NCBI GenBank assembly: GCA_029054245.1
Contig: JAIDFQ010000043.1
Coordinates: 248,001-312,000 of the forward strand
Direction: 5' to 3'
Source of the DNA: Lachnospiraceae bacterium
GTDB lineage: Bacteria > Bacillota > Clostridia > Lachnospirales > Lachnospiraceae
DNA length: 64,000 bases
Positions 34,801 to 43,537 of the stretch are shown in pieces. Every line of letters starts with the position of its first letter. Within the stretch, counting starts at the first letter, position 1. Position numbers and translations under genes: made by a program. Under the pieces are notes generated by a model. The model had not been told where the DNA came from. It saw only the letters and a list, made by a program, of their open reading frames with translations, and did not search any database.

Positions 34801-35808
34801 ATGGAAGAAGTCTCTGAACGGATCAGGGTATCAGCGAAAGATCAGCAGAACGTTTTTGGTCAGTTTGACAGCCATATCAAAAAGCTGGAAAGGCAGCTTA
34901 AGGTAACAATTGTAGACCGGAACGGGGAAGTGCAGATCAGTGGAAGAGAGCCTTATGTCAAAAAAGCAAAAAAAGTGATTCAGGAATTGGCGGAATTATC
35001 AATGAGAGGAAATATCATAGAGGAACAAAATGTAGATTATGCAATTACAATGAGCATGGAAGAAAATGAGGATATCTTGTTGGAGATAGATAAAGAGTGC
35101 ATTTGTCATACGATAGCAGGTAAGCCAATCAAACCAAAGACACTGGGGCAGAAGCGATATGTGGATGCTATCAGGAATAATATGATTGTGTTTGGATTAG
35201 GACCTGCGGGGACGGGCAAGACCTATCTTGCCATGGCGATGGCGATAACGGCATTTAAGAGCCAGGAAGTGGAGCGGATTATATTAACCAGACCTGCAAT
35301 TGAAGCAGGGGAGAAGTTGGGATTTCTTCCGGGAGATCTGCAAAGCAAAGTGGATCCTTATTTAAGGCCATTGTACGACGCGCTTTATCAGATTATGGGG
35401 GCAGAGACCTTCCTTAAAAATATGGAAAAAGGACTGATTGAAGTAGCGCCGCTTGCATATATGAGGGGGCGGACACTGGACAATGCCTATATTATTTTGG
35501 ATGAAGCACAGAATACAACGCCTGCGCAGATGAAGATGTTTCTTACGAGAATCGGATTTGGATCTAAAGTGATTGTAACCGGAGATGCGTCACAGAAGGA
35601 TCTTTCACCGGGAACTGTTTCAGGACTTGATGTGGCACAGAAAGTCCTTCAGAATATAGAAGGAATTGAACTGTGCAAGATGACAAGCCGGGATGTTGTA
35701 AGGCATCCGCTGGTACAGAAGATTGTAAAGGCATATGAGACTTACGAGGCAAGAGAAAGTAACATGACGAAGCGTAGAAGCGGGAATACAGTTTATGGGA
35801 AAAAGTAG
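34801..35808 (+). CDS. phoH: PhoH-like ATPase
   Basis: The 335-residue protein has a small KH-like N-terminal part (about 1-100) and an SF1-type ATPase core: Walker A GLGPAGTGKTYLAMAMA, LTRPAIEAGEKLGFLPGD, Walker B YIILDEAQNTTPAQMKMFLTR and GDASQKDL. The family is thought to act in RNA metabolism with YbeY, whose gene is in the same cluster. It starts 17 bases after yqfD with GGGAG upstream and overlaps the following gene by 14 bases. Confidence 0.93.
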   Translation: MEEVSERIRVSAKDQQNVFGQFDSHIKKLERQLKVTIVDRNGEVQISGREPYVKKAKKVIQELAELSMRGNIIEEQNVDYAITMSMEENEDILLEIDKECICHTIAGKPIKPKTLGQKRYVDAIRNNMIVFGLGPAGTGKTYLAMAMAITAFKSQEVERIILTRPAIEAGEKLGFLPGDLQSKVDPYLRPLYDALYQIMGAETFLKNMEKGLIEVAPLAYMRGRTLDNAYIILDEAQNTTPAQMKMFLTRIGFGSKVIVTGDASQKDLSPGTVSGLDVAQKVLQNIEGIELCKMTSRDVVRHPLVQKIVKAYETYEARESNMTKRRSGNTVYGKK

Positions 35809-37033
35809 TGAGAATAAAGAGTTAAAGGATACAGGTAAGGAATTTGGTCAAAAAACAGGGGGAGCGCTTGTTTCGGAAGTCATTTTATTTTTGCTGACGA
35901 TCGTTGTGAGCGCATTGTCTGCTTACTACTACCAAAAGTCCAAGATAGAGATTACAGGTATTGCGATTCTTTCAGGAATTGGTTTTGGATGTACTTGGTT
36001 TGCGATGGAGAGAAGCCGGGAGGACGGTACCTACTTATACGATAATGAGAAACACCCGGGGAGATTTACGATTATCTACCTGTTTTGTTTAGGGGGAAGC
36101 ATTTTATTTCCAATGCTGCCGGTTGGCGGATGGCCGTATCTGGCAGTGTTTGTAGGGCTGATGTTTTTTGGAAATCAGATGATTGGTCTTTTATCGGGCG
36201 GTACCTTGCTTATGGTATCAATCTTGCTCCAAGGAAGCGGAAGTATTTCTTTCTTTGTATATTTTATCAGCGGATTTGTAGGTATCTTAGTTTTTTCATA
36301 TGTGAATGAAAATTTCAAAATATGGCTGCCCCTTTTTATATCTCTTTTGATGCTGTTTGTCTGCCTGTCTATACAGGAAGTATTATATGCCAATGAAGTA
36401 TTATCAGCCACAATGTTTATGATACCGATGGCAAATCTACTAATCAGCGTTATTTTGCTCATCATACTTCTTAAGTTTTTCAGTTTTTCCATTATTTATA
36501 GGGAACGAGATCTTTATGTGGATCTCAATGACCCAGAATGCCCGTTGCTGGTGGAATTAAAAAATTGCTCGAAAGAGGAATACTATCATGCTGTCCATAC
36601 GGCATATTTGTGCGACAGGATTGCCAAAAAAATAAGTTATGATGATGCGTTTGCAAAGGCATGTGGCTATTATCATAGAATCGGGACAATAAAAGGCAAA
36701 AACACATGGGAAAACACGGAGGAAATCCTTAAGGAAAATCATTTTCCAGAAGAAGTACAGAGGGTTTTGAAAGAATATTTGGATAAGGGGGAAAGAATTT
36801 TATCCAAAGAAACGGTGTTGCTTCTTTTTTGCGACTCGGTTATTTCATCCATTCGTTATCTTTTTTCCAAAGAGCCCAAAATAGAATTGGATTATCAGAA
36901 GATCATCAACACGATATTTAAAAAAAAGCTGGAAAGTGGTATGATAGATTATAGCGGCGTGTCTTTGGGAGAACTGCAGGAAATGAAAAGGATTCTAGTG
37001 GAGGAAAGGCTATATTATGACTTCTTACGTTGA
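35795..37033 (+). CDS. Truncated PgpH/YqfF-like membrane protein with degenerate HD domain
   Basis: Position between phoH and ybeY is that of yqfF/pgpH, the membrane c-di-AMP phosphodiesterase. This copy has 412 residues instead of about 700. The large extracellular 7TM-HDED sensor is missing, while about seven membrane helices (residues 25-235) and a C-terminal HD-like domain remain. The HD region aligns by eye (HAVHTAYLCDRIAKK, then ACGYYHRIGTIKG), but the hallmark His-Asp is His294-Arg295, and the EHHG motif is replaced by EYLD. Metal-dependent hydrolysis is therefore unlikely. It may be a binding-only or regulatory relic. The rest of the gene shows no frameshift, so it is kept. It overlaps ybeY by 17 bases. 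Confidence 0.8.
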   Translation: MGKSSENKELKDTGKEFGQKTGGALVSEVILFLLTIVVSALSAYYYQKSKIEITGIAILSGIGFGCTWFAMERSREDGTYLYDNEKHPGRFTIIYLFCLGGSILFPMLPVGGWPYLAVFVGLMFFGNQMIGLLSGGTLLMVSILLQGSGSISFFVYFISGFVGILVFSYVNENFKIWLPLFISLLMLFVCLSIQEVLYANEVLSATMFMIPMANLLISVILLIILLKFFSFSIIYRERDLYVDLNDPECPLLVELKNCSKEEYYHAVHTAYLCDRIAKKISYDDAFAKACGYYHRIGTIKGKNTWENTEEILKENHFPEEVQRVLKEYLDKGERILSKETVLLLFCDSVISSIRYLFSKEPKIELDYQKIINTIFKKKLESGMIDYSGVSLGELQEMKRILVEERLYYDFLR

Positions 37034-37523
37034 AAATGAGACATCTATGACATTTGCGTTTGATGTGAAGGAAATTTTAGATTTAATCATGGAAGAAGTC
37101 CTTACACAGGAAGGCTGCCCTTATGAGGCACAGGTAAACCTTCTGATTACAGATAATCAAGGGATACACGAATTTAACAGCCTCTACAGGCAAGTGGACG
37201 CGCCTACGGATGTACTTTCCTTTCCGATGATAGATTTTGTCAAGGAAGCCGATTTTTCTGTTGTGGAGAGCGGTGAAGCGGACTATTTCGATCCCGAAAG
37301 CGGGGAGCTTGTTTTGGGGGATATCATCCTATCGGCAGAAAAAGTAAACGAACAGGCAATAAAATTTGGTCATTCACCCAAAAGAGAATTTGCCTTTTTG
37401 ACAGCACACAGCATGCTTCATTTATGTGGATATGATCATATGACCCAAAAAGATGCGGCTGTGATGGAAGAGAAACAGGAAAATGTTCTTAGGAAACTGG
37501 GAATTACGAGGGATAATGAATGA
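37017..37523 (+). CDS. ybeY: Endoribonuclease YbeY (rRNA maturation factor)
   Basis: The 168-residue protein has the zinc motif HSMLHLCGYDH (H-x3-H-x5-H) and the upstream TDVLSFPM and LGDIILS segments. YbeY works in 16S rRNA 3' end maturation and ribosome quality control. A short insertion (EADFSVVESGEADYFDPESG) between the two conserved blocks makes it slightly longer than Bacillus YbeY. GGAGGAAAGG precedes the ATG inside the previous gene, showing tight operon packing. Confidence 0.95.
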   Translation: MTSYVENETSMTFAFDVKEILDLIMEEVLTQEGCPYEAQVNLLITDNQGIHEFNSLYRQVDAPTDVLSFPMIDFVKEADFSVVESGEADYFDPESGELVLGDIILSAEKVNEQAIKFGHSPKREFAFLTAHSMLHLCGYDHMTQKDAAVMEEKQENVLRKLGITRDNE

Positions 37524-37551
37524 AACCTGAGTAAAATGGACAGGAGAATTT

Positions 37552-39186
37552 ATGAATAAACCAGAGAGAAAAAAGACAACTTCTACAAGAAGAGATTATT
37601 ATTTAATCATTACATGGATTGTGTTGACGGGAACGCTGATTTTCAGAGTCTTGCTGGAGCGAATGATTGGAGATAACGGCATTGCATATTTTGGAGTGGC
37701 AAATGAGATTTATCTAGTGATTGCAGGTACTGTTTCGTATGGGCTGTCAGAAGCGACTGCACTGCTGGTGAGGTTCCGTGTGAAAAGAGAGCAATTTAAA
37801 AGTGCTGAAAAGGTATTGAGCGGTGCTTTGATTTTCGGAGGAAGTATTGGTCTTATATTGAGTGTTCTTTTTGGGGCTCTGGGAAATTATTTTACAGACA
37901 AAGTGCTCAACGTCCCTTTAGCAGGAATGGCAGTGAGTATGATGGCGCCGGCAATGTTCTTTTTCATTTTGACAGGAATCTTCAGAGGATATTTTCAAGG
38001 AAATGGGACGAAGATGCCGGCAATGCACTCTCAGATTCTGAATATATTATTTCTGTTTGCCGGCGGTTTGATAGGTGCAACGCTTCTGCATAAGTATGGT
38101 GTTAAGGTTTCGGCTTTTTTGCAGAATGAAGATTATGCAGCAGCATACGGAGCAATGGGAGCATCTATTGGACTGCTTGCCGCTTCCTTTTTTTGTTTTC
38201 TTCATGTGCTTATTTTATTTTTCGTCTTTAAATCTTCCTTAAAAAAGCAAATGGGCAGAGAGCTGCTAAGAAACCAGGATACCACCATGCGCGTGCTCTA
38301 TTTGTTGATAAGAAGCAGCTTACTTTATTCCCTGTATTGGGTTTGTTTTCATGGAATGCCGCTTTTCGATCAATATCTGTTTTTCTCTTTTAATGCGGAA
38401 ATGGATAGCAGGGTGACGCAGTGGGGGCAGTATTATGGAAAATGTCTCGTAGTCATAGGAATTGTCTGCGGACTTGCCAATGTAGTATGCATGATACCGG
38501 TCAGACGTATCATGGTAAGCCTCGAAAGAGAAGAAAACCGCATCGCAAGGGAACGGCTTGGAATTCTGATTCATCAATGTGCAGTCATTGTCATACCGGC
38601 GGCGGTATTTATGGCTGTACTTGCAGAAAATGTTCTGGACATGTTCTTTAAAGGAAATCAGCAGGATGCAGTCAGCTGGGTTCAGCTGGGAAGCGTAATA
38701 ATTGTATTTTATGTGTTTGCATCCGTCTTTATGGAAATCCTTATGAAGAGCCGGAAGATGAAATATGTGACAGGAATGGGGGCAATTGCGCTGATTTTGC
38801 ACAGCGGCATTGCAGTGTTACTTTTGAAAACTGCAAAAACCGGCATTACAGGAGTAATAACATCAGTTATTGTATTTTACGCGGCGGTGGCTGTTTTGGG
38901 GTTTTTGTTAATCTGTCGCAGTTTTCAATATCGTCAGGAATGGATCAGGAGTTTTGCGATTACGGCGGCAGCGTCTGCCGTCTCGGGAGTGATTGCGTTG
39001 CTTTTGAACAAGGTATTCGCGCCTTTGGTGGGAAGCGTGATTTCGCTGGTAATCTGTCTTGTGACAGCTGTTATTATATATTTAGTACTTTTGATTGTGT
39101 TGCGGGCATTTAAGGACGGAGAGCTGGAGGAAATGGCGGGGGGCAGGATTTTAATGATGCTGGCAGGACTGCTTCATTTTACGTAG
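37552..39186 (+). CDS. MOP-superfamily flippase (SpoVB/YtgP-like)
   Basis: The 544-residue protein has about 14 hydrophobic helices and the oligosaccharide/lipid flippase pattern, with FFILTGIFRGYFQGNGTKMPAMHSQILNI typical of the SpoVB/YtgP branch. These proteins carry lipid-linked precursors (lipid II or related) across the membrane. Its place after ybeY, where Bacillus has dgkA-cdd-era, is a lineage difference. Ribosome binding site GGAG eight bases before the ATG. It could serve sporulation cortex or vegetative wall synthesis; sequence alone does not say which. Confidence 0.85.
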   Translation: MNKPERKKTTSTRRDYYLIITWIVLTGTLIFRVLLERMIGDNGIAYFGVANEIYLVIAGTVSYGLSEATALLVRFRVKREQFKSAEKVLSGALIFGGSIGLILSVLFGALGNYFTDKVLNVPLAGMAVSMMAPAMFFFILTGIFRGYFQGNGTKMPAMHSQILNILFLFAGGLIGATLLHKYGVKVSAFLQNEDYAAAYGAMGASIGLLAASFFCFLHVLILFFVFKSSLKKQMGRELLRNQDTTMRVLYLLIRSSLLYSLYWVCFHGMPLFDQYLFFSFNAEMDSRVTQWGQYYGKCLVVIGIVCGLANVVCMIPVRRIMVSLEREENRIARERLGILIHQCAVIVIPAAVFMAVLAENVLDMFFKGNQQDAVSWVQLGSVIIVFYVFASVFMEILMKSRKMKYVTGMGAIALILHSGIAVLLLKTAKTGITGVITSVIVFYAAVAVLGFLLICRSFQYRQEWIRSFAITAAASAVSGVIALLLNKVFAPLVGSVISLVICLVTAVIIYLVLLIVLRAFKDGELEEMAGGRILMMLAGLLHFT

Positions 39187-39241
39187 TGGTATAGATTTAA
39201 AATTTTTGGCTGATACTGTTTATTGACAATGGGTGCTGCAA

Positions 39242-39270
39242 TTGACGGAGCACCTATATGTTAATAAAAT
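39242..39270 (+). promoter_or_regulatory. Sigma-A promoter of the BofC-like gene
   Basis: TTGACG at 39242-39247, 17-base spacer, TAAAAT at 39265-39270. The -35 lies in the loop of a hairpin GGTGCT...AGCACC (39232-39254) that may be the terminator of the flippase gene. Confidence 0.55.
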
Positions 39271-39287
39271 GTAAAGGTGTATAGGCA

Positions 39288-39920
39288 ATGAAATTTGTTA
39301 AACGTATCAGTTTGTTTTTTATCTATCCATGCAGTATGTTTTCTTTGGGATTTGCATCTAATATGGCCATTATGGAATATTTTTATCCGGGGGAACATAA
39401 GGAGCAGGTACAGATCCAGGCGCTGCCTCCAGAAGAAAAAAAGGAAGAACCGCGGGAGGTATCGTTTAATGAGGAGCCAGTAGTGACTGCTAACACGCAC
39501 TATGTGGTTCAGCAGTATAATACCGTCACGGGTGAAACCGTCGAGGAAGAGGTGGATGCCCCCGCTAAATTTATTGGTCTGGATAGGGAAAGACTTGTTC
39601 AGGAGATTAAGGAATACAATCATAATCCTTCATTGACAGATATGGAGAAGGGATTTGATTATATGGAGCTTGTTTCTTTTTCATCGGCAAGAGTAGTGGT
39701 CAGAAAAAGTTATGATTTTATAGATGAGGAGAAAGGATTTTTTCTCTTAAATGAAAATCATTACGTGGTTGTCTACGATCATAGTCTTTCACGTGTTTAT
39801 ATGAATACCGATATAAAAGTGGAAGAACTTCCGGATAGCCTGCAGGAAGAAATTTTAAACATGAAATATGTGGAAGATGAGGGAGAATTGTATAATTTTC
39901 TTGAGTCTTATTCCAGCTAG
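39288..39920 (+). CDS. BofC-like protein (tentative)
   Basis: The 210-residue protein has one N-terminal hydrophobic segment (about 8-28, a signal anchor), then a Pro/Glu linker. A domain follows with YVVQQYNTVTGETVEEEVDAPAKFIG and, at the end, GFFLLNENHYVVVYD, VEELPDSLQEEILNMKYVEDEGELYNFLESYSS. That last segment resembles the BofC C-terminal domain (a YFG-type strand, then a helix ending in LESYS). In Bacillus BofC restrains the SpoIVB protease in the forespore-coat space. The match is by eye and partial, so the name is a suggestion. The gene has its own sigma-A promoter and AAAGG upstream of the ATG. Confidence 0.6.
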   Translation: MKFVKRISLFFIYPCSMFSLGFASNMAIMEYFYPGEHKEQVQIQALPPEEKKEEPREVSFNEEPVVTANTHYVVQQYNTVTGETVEEEVDAPAKFIGLDRERLVQEIKEYNHNPSLTDMEKGFDYMELVSFSSARVVVRKSYDFIDEEKGFFLLNENHYVVVYDHSLSRVYMNTDIKVEELPDSLQEEILNMKYVEDEGELYNFLESYSS

Positions 39921-39966
39921 TATTATATTAATTCAGTAGATAAAACTGACAGAAATGAGGAAACGA

Positions 39967-41277
39967 ATGGAAAATAAAATGAAAATAGCAGTAATCGGTG
40001 CAGGGGCATCTGGAATGATGGCAGCAATCAGCGCTGCGAAATATGGAGCTGAAGTCACCTTATTTGAAAAAAATGAACGAGTGGGTAAAAAAATTCTTGC
40101 TACGGGCAACGGAAAATGCAATCTGGGCAATCTTGCCTTTTCCACAGATTACTATTATTGCGAAGACAAAGAAAAGCTTCATAAAATCTTCCGGGTTTTT
40201 TCGGTATGGGATTCTATGATGTTTTTTGAAAATATCGGCTTGATGGTCAAGAGCAAAAGTGGATATCTTTATCCTTATTCAGAACAGGCATCCGCTGTCC
40301 TGGATGTTCTCCGCATGGAGCTTCTGCGGACAAAGGTAGATGTTGTGACGGGGGTTTTAATCACAGATGCCCAATACCATGATAGAGAGGCGTTATTTGA
40401 ACTGAAGGATGCATCTGGGAATGCATATCAATTTAAAAAGCTGATTATAGCCTGCGGAAGCTGTGCATCCTTGAAAAAGGGCGAGGGAATGACAGGATAT
40501 GAACTTGCGCGGCAATTGGGGCATCAGATCAATCCGGTGGTCCCAGGACTTGTACAGCTTCATAGCAGCGATAGTTTTATAAAGGCGCTTTCCGGTGTCA
40601 GGTGTCAGGCCAGGATAAAGCTTTTAGTTGACGGAGAAGAAGCCGCATCTGAGAACGGCGAATTACAGTTTACGCAGTATGGGGTTTCGGGGATTCCCAT
40701 CTTTCAGGTGAGCCGTATAGCAGCTTATGCCCAAAGGGAAGGAAAGACGGTTGAAGTACTGGCAGACTTTTTTCCAGATCAAGATGAAAAGACGTTTACC
40801 TACATGAGCAGGCTTCGCTATGAATCACAGATGGACAAAAATCTGGAAGATTATCTGACAGGGATGCTTCATAAGAAAATCAATATGGTTATGATTAAGC
40901 AGGCTGGATTAAAGCCTGGAATGACAGCGATGGAGGCTGGCTGGAAGGCAGTTTCTGAACTTATGGGGCAGTACCGGAGATTCATTATACATATATGCGG
41001 TGATCATTCTACGGAAAATGCACAAGTTTGTGCAGGTGGAGTTGCGCTTTCGCAGATTAGCACCGAATTGGAATCCGAGGTAGTAAAGGGATTGCATTTT
41101 GCAGGTGAAATCGTGGATGTAGACGGGAAGTGCGGCGGATATAATTTACAATGGGCATGGAGCAGTGGATATATAGCGGGCAGAAATGCGGCAGGCTCAT
41201 CCACAAAGGAGATTGCAGAGAACGAAGAAGGGCAGTTAAAACAGGAAGAATCACAGAAGGAAAAATTAGAATGTTAA
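39967..41277 (+). CDS. HI0933-family FAD-dependent oxidoreductase
   Basis: The 436-residue flavoprotein has the dinucleotide motif IGAGASGMMAAISAAKYGAEVTLFEKN and the family hallmark GKKILATGNGKCNLGN, with LHFAGEIVDVDGKCGGYNLQWAWSSG at the end. Relatives are annotated as YhiN/aminoacetone oxidase-like proteins; a few are BaiN-type reductases of bile-acid pathways. Substrate cannot be told here. The ATG at 39967 has GAGG six bases before it. The next flavoprotein gene overlaps its stop by 7 bases. Confidence 0.85.
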   Translation: MENKMKIAVIGAGASGMMAAISAAKYGAEVTLFEKNERVGKKILATGNGKCNLGNLAFSTDYYYCEDKEKLHKIFRVFSVWDSMMFFENIGLMVKSKSGYLYPYSEQASAVLDVLRMELLRTKVDVVTGVLITDAQYHDREALFELKDASGNAYQFKKLIIACGSCASLKKGEGMTGYELARQLGHQINPVVPGLVQLHSSDSFIKALSGVRCQARIKLLVDGEEAASENGELQFTQYGVSGIPIFQVSRIAAYAQREGKTVEVLADFFPDQDEKTFTYMSRLRYESQMDKNLEDYLTGMLHKKINMVMIKQAGLKPGMTAMEAGWKAVSELMGQYRRFIIHICGDHSTENAQVCAGGVALSQISTELESEVVKGLHFAGEIVDVDGKCGGYNLQWAWSSGYIAGRNAAGSSTKEIAENEEGQLKQEESQKEKLEC

Positions 41278-42905
41278 GAATCAATCAGTTGAAACTTCCG
41301 GTAGATCATACGGAAGAAGATCTGATAAGGCGCGTCAAAAAGCTTTTGAGGTGTGAGGAAACGCCGCAGATTACTATTGTCAGAAGATCTATAGATGCAA
41401 GGAAGAAACCGGATCTATATTTTAATTATATCCTGAATATACAGGTTAAGAATCAGGCATCTGTATACCAAAGATGCGACAAAAAGCAGGTTATGATATG
41501 GGAAGAGACGCCTTATCGGTTTCCCGTGGCATCTTATAAGGGAGACACAAGGCCTGTCATAATTGGAACCGGACCGGCAGGGCTTTTTTGTGGTTATATG
41601 TTGGCGAAGGCAGGTTTTAAGCCGATTCTGCTTGAGCGGGGGGCACCGGTAGAACAGAGGACAAAAGATGTTGAAAGATTCTGGAAAAAAGGGAAATTAG
41701 ACCCCGAGTCCAATGTGCAGTTCGGAGAAGGCGGCGCAGGCACCTTTTCCGACGGGAAGCTGAATACGCTTGTGAAGGATAAGTATGGCAGGAACAAAGA
41801 GGTGTTGTCCCTGTTTGTAGAAGCCGGTGCACCACAGGAAATATTATACGATTATAAGCCTCATATCGGAACAGATATCCTTACCAACGTTGTAGTAAAT
41901 ATGAGAAATGCGATTTTGGAAATGGGGGGAGAGGTATTCTTCCACGCAAAGGTGACAGATTTGCTCTTCGAGGAGGGGCGGATAAAAGGAGTCGTCATCA
42001 ACGGGAGGGAGAGGCTTTATGCAGCATATGTGGTCCTTGCGCTTGGACATAGCGCAAGAGATACATTTGACATGCTCTATGAAAAAAAGATTATGATGGA
42101 GGCAAAACCTTTTGCGGTGGGAATACGGGTGGAACATCCCCAGGAACTCATCAATTTATCCCAATATGGCAAGAAGGAAGAGCGGAAGCTGGGAAATGCG
42201 CCTTATAAGGTGACGGCAAAGACAGAAGACGGAAGAGGCGTATATTCTTTCTGTATGTGTCCGGGAGGATATGTGGTAAATGCGTCATCAGAGCCGGGCA
42301 GGCTTGCGGTCAACGGAATGAGTTATAGCGGCAGGGATGGAAGCAACGCCAACAGTGCCATAATCGTATCGGTGACACCAGAAGATTATGAAACAGATCA
42401 TCCGCTTGCAGGAATTGCCTTTCAACGAAAACTGGAAGAGAAGGCTTTCGAGATTGGAAAAGGAAACATTCCCGTAGAACGCTATGGCACGTTTAAGCGC
42501 GCAGCAGATGAGGTAAGTTTTTGCGTTGGTGGACAAAAAGAAGCAGGGAGGATAAACATACCAGAGGGATTTGCCCCCAGCATAAAAGGAAAGTGGGGAT
42601 TTGCTCCGGTACATGAAATCTTTCCAAGTGCGCTTTTGCATGCGTTGGTTGAGGGGATGGAGCAGTTTGGGAGAACGATTAGAGGATTCAATGATGATCG
42701 TGTTTTGGTGGCAGGAGTGGAGAGCAGAACCTCCTCTCCGGTGAGAATTTTGCGGGATCATGAATTACAGTCTTCTTTAAAGGGACTATACCCCTGCGGC
42801 GAAGGAGCAGGTTATGCAGGAGGAATCACCTCGGCGGCAATGGATGGGATTTATGTAGCAGAGAAAGTGGCATTTCATATCATAGAAAATGAAAAAGAAA
42901 ATTAA
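41271..42905 (+). CDS. FAD-dependent dehydrogenase, COG2509-like
   Basis: The 544-residue protein starts with a small N-terminal domain (about 1-75; LKLPVDHTEEDLIRRVKKLL, VRRSIDARKKPDLYFNYILNI). An FAD-binding dehydrogenase core follows: VIIGTGPAGLFCGYMLAKAGFKPILLERG, FGEGGAGTFSDGKLNT, and LYPCGEGAGYAGGITSAAMDGIYVAE. It is the same type of uncharacterised NAD(P)/FAD protein found throughout Clostridia. The ATG at 41271 overlaps the preceding stop (ATGTTAA) and has AAGGA upstream. The track's start at 41151 is internal to the previous gene. Confidence 0.85.
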   Translation: MLRINQLKLPVDHTEEDLIRRVKKLLRCEETPQITIVRRSIDARKKPDLYFNYILNIQVKNQASVYQRCDKKQVMIWEETPYRFPVASYKGDTRPVIIGTGPAGLFCGYMLAKAGFKPILLERGAPVEQRTKDVERFWKKGKLDPESNVQFGEGGAGTFSDGKLNTLVKDKYGRNKEVLSLFVEAGAPQEILYDYKPHIGTDILTNVVVNMRNAILEMGGEVFFHAKVTDLLFEEGRIKGVVINGRERLYAAYVVLALGHSARDTFDMLYEKKIMMEAKPFAVGIRVEHPQELINLSQYGKKEERKLGNAPYKVTAKTEDGRGVYSFCMCPGGYVVNASSEPGRLAVNGMSYSGRDGSNANSAIIVSVTPEDYETDHPLAGIAFQRKLEEKAFEIGKGNIPVERYGTFKRAADEVSFCVGGQKEAGRINIPEGFAPSIKGKWGFAPVHEIFPSALLHALVEGMEQFGRTIRGFNDDRVLVAGVESRTSSPVRILRDHELQSSLKGLYPCGEGAGYAGGITSAAMDGIYVAEKVAFHIIENEKEN

Positions 42906-42925
42906 GATACGAAGGAGGACTGTTT

Positions 42926-43513
42926 ATGGAAAAGAAAGAATTTGTCAGCAAACAGGAACTACGGAGCAGGTACCTTAATTACAGAAATCAGCTTTCGATG
43001 CGTGAGCGTAGGGAAAAGAGTGCCAGAATATGGGAATTTCTAAAAGCGGAGAAAATTTATCAAAATGCGGAAAATCTCCTTGTATACATGGATTACCGTA
43101 GTGAGGTCATGACTTGTGGGGTTGTGGAAGAACTGCTTAAGGAACATAAGAAACGGATATTTGCGCCGAAGGTAGAGGGAATGGATATCCGGTTCTATGA
43201 AGTGACAGGAATGGAAGATTTTGCAGATGGCTATCAGGGAATCCGGGAGCCGGAAGGAGATGAAAATAGGCTTTTTACTGAGCAGATGGCTAAAACGCAG
43301 AAATGCCTTTTATTGGTTCCGGGATCCGTGTTCGACAGGGAGAGAGGGCGTATGGGATATGGAAAAGGTTTTTATGACCGTTATCTTGATGCGTTTCCAG
43401 ATCTTAAAAGCGCTGCCCTCGCTTTTGAATGTCAGATTGCAAAAAAAGTGCCAATAGAGGCACATGATAGGAAGCCTGACATGATCGTCACAGATAAAGG
43501 AATCATCAGATAA
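42926..43513 (+). CDS. 5-formyltetrahydrofolate cyclo-ligase
   Basis: The 195-residue protein is a full-length 5-FCL: N-terminal KQELRSRYLNYRNQLS, VYMDYRSEV, the ATP/folate loop GRMGYGKGFYDRYL and C-terminal HDRKPDMIVTDKG. It turns 5-formyl-THF into methenyl-THF using ATP, rescuing a storage/inhibitory folate form. This adds to fhs and folD in the window. It follows the flavoprotein by 20 bases with GGAGG before the ATG. Confidence 0.93.
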   Translation: MEKKEFVSKQELRSRYLNYRNQLSMRERREKSARIWEFLKAEKIYQNAENLLVYMDYRSEVMTCGVVEELLKEHKKRIFAPKVEGMDIRFYEVTGMEDFADGYQGIREPEGDENRLFTEQMAKTQKCLLLVPGSVFDRERGRMGYGKGFYDRYLDAFPDLKSAALAFECQIAKKVPIEAHDRKPDMIVTDKGIIR

Positions 43514-43537
43514 AGAATTTGGATAAGGATGGGAAAT

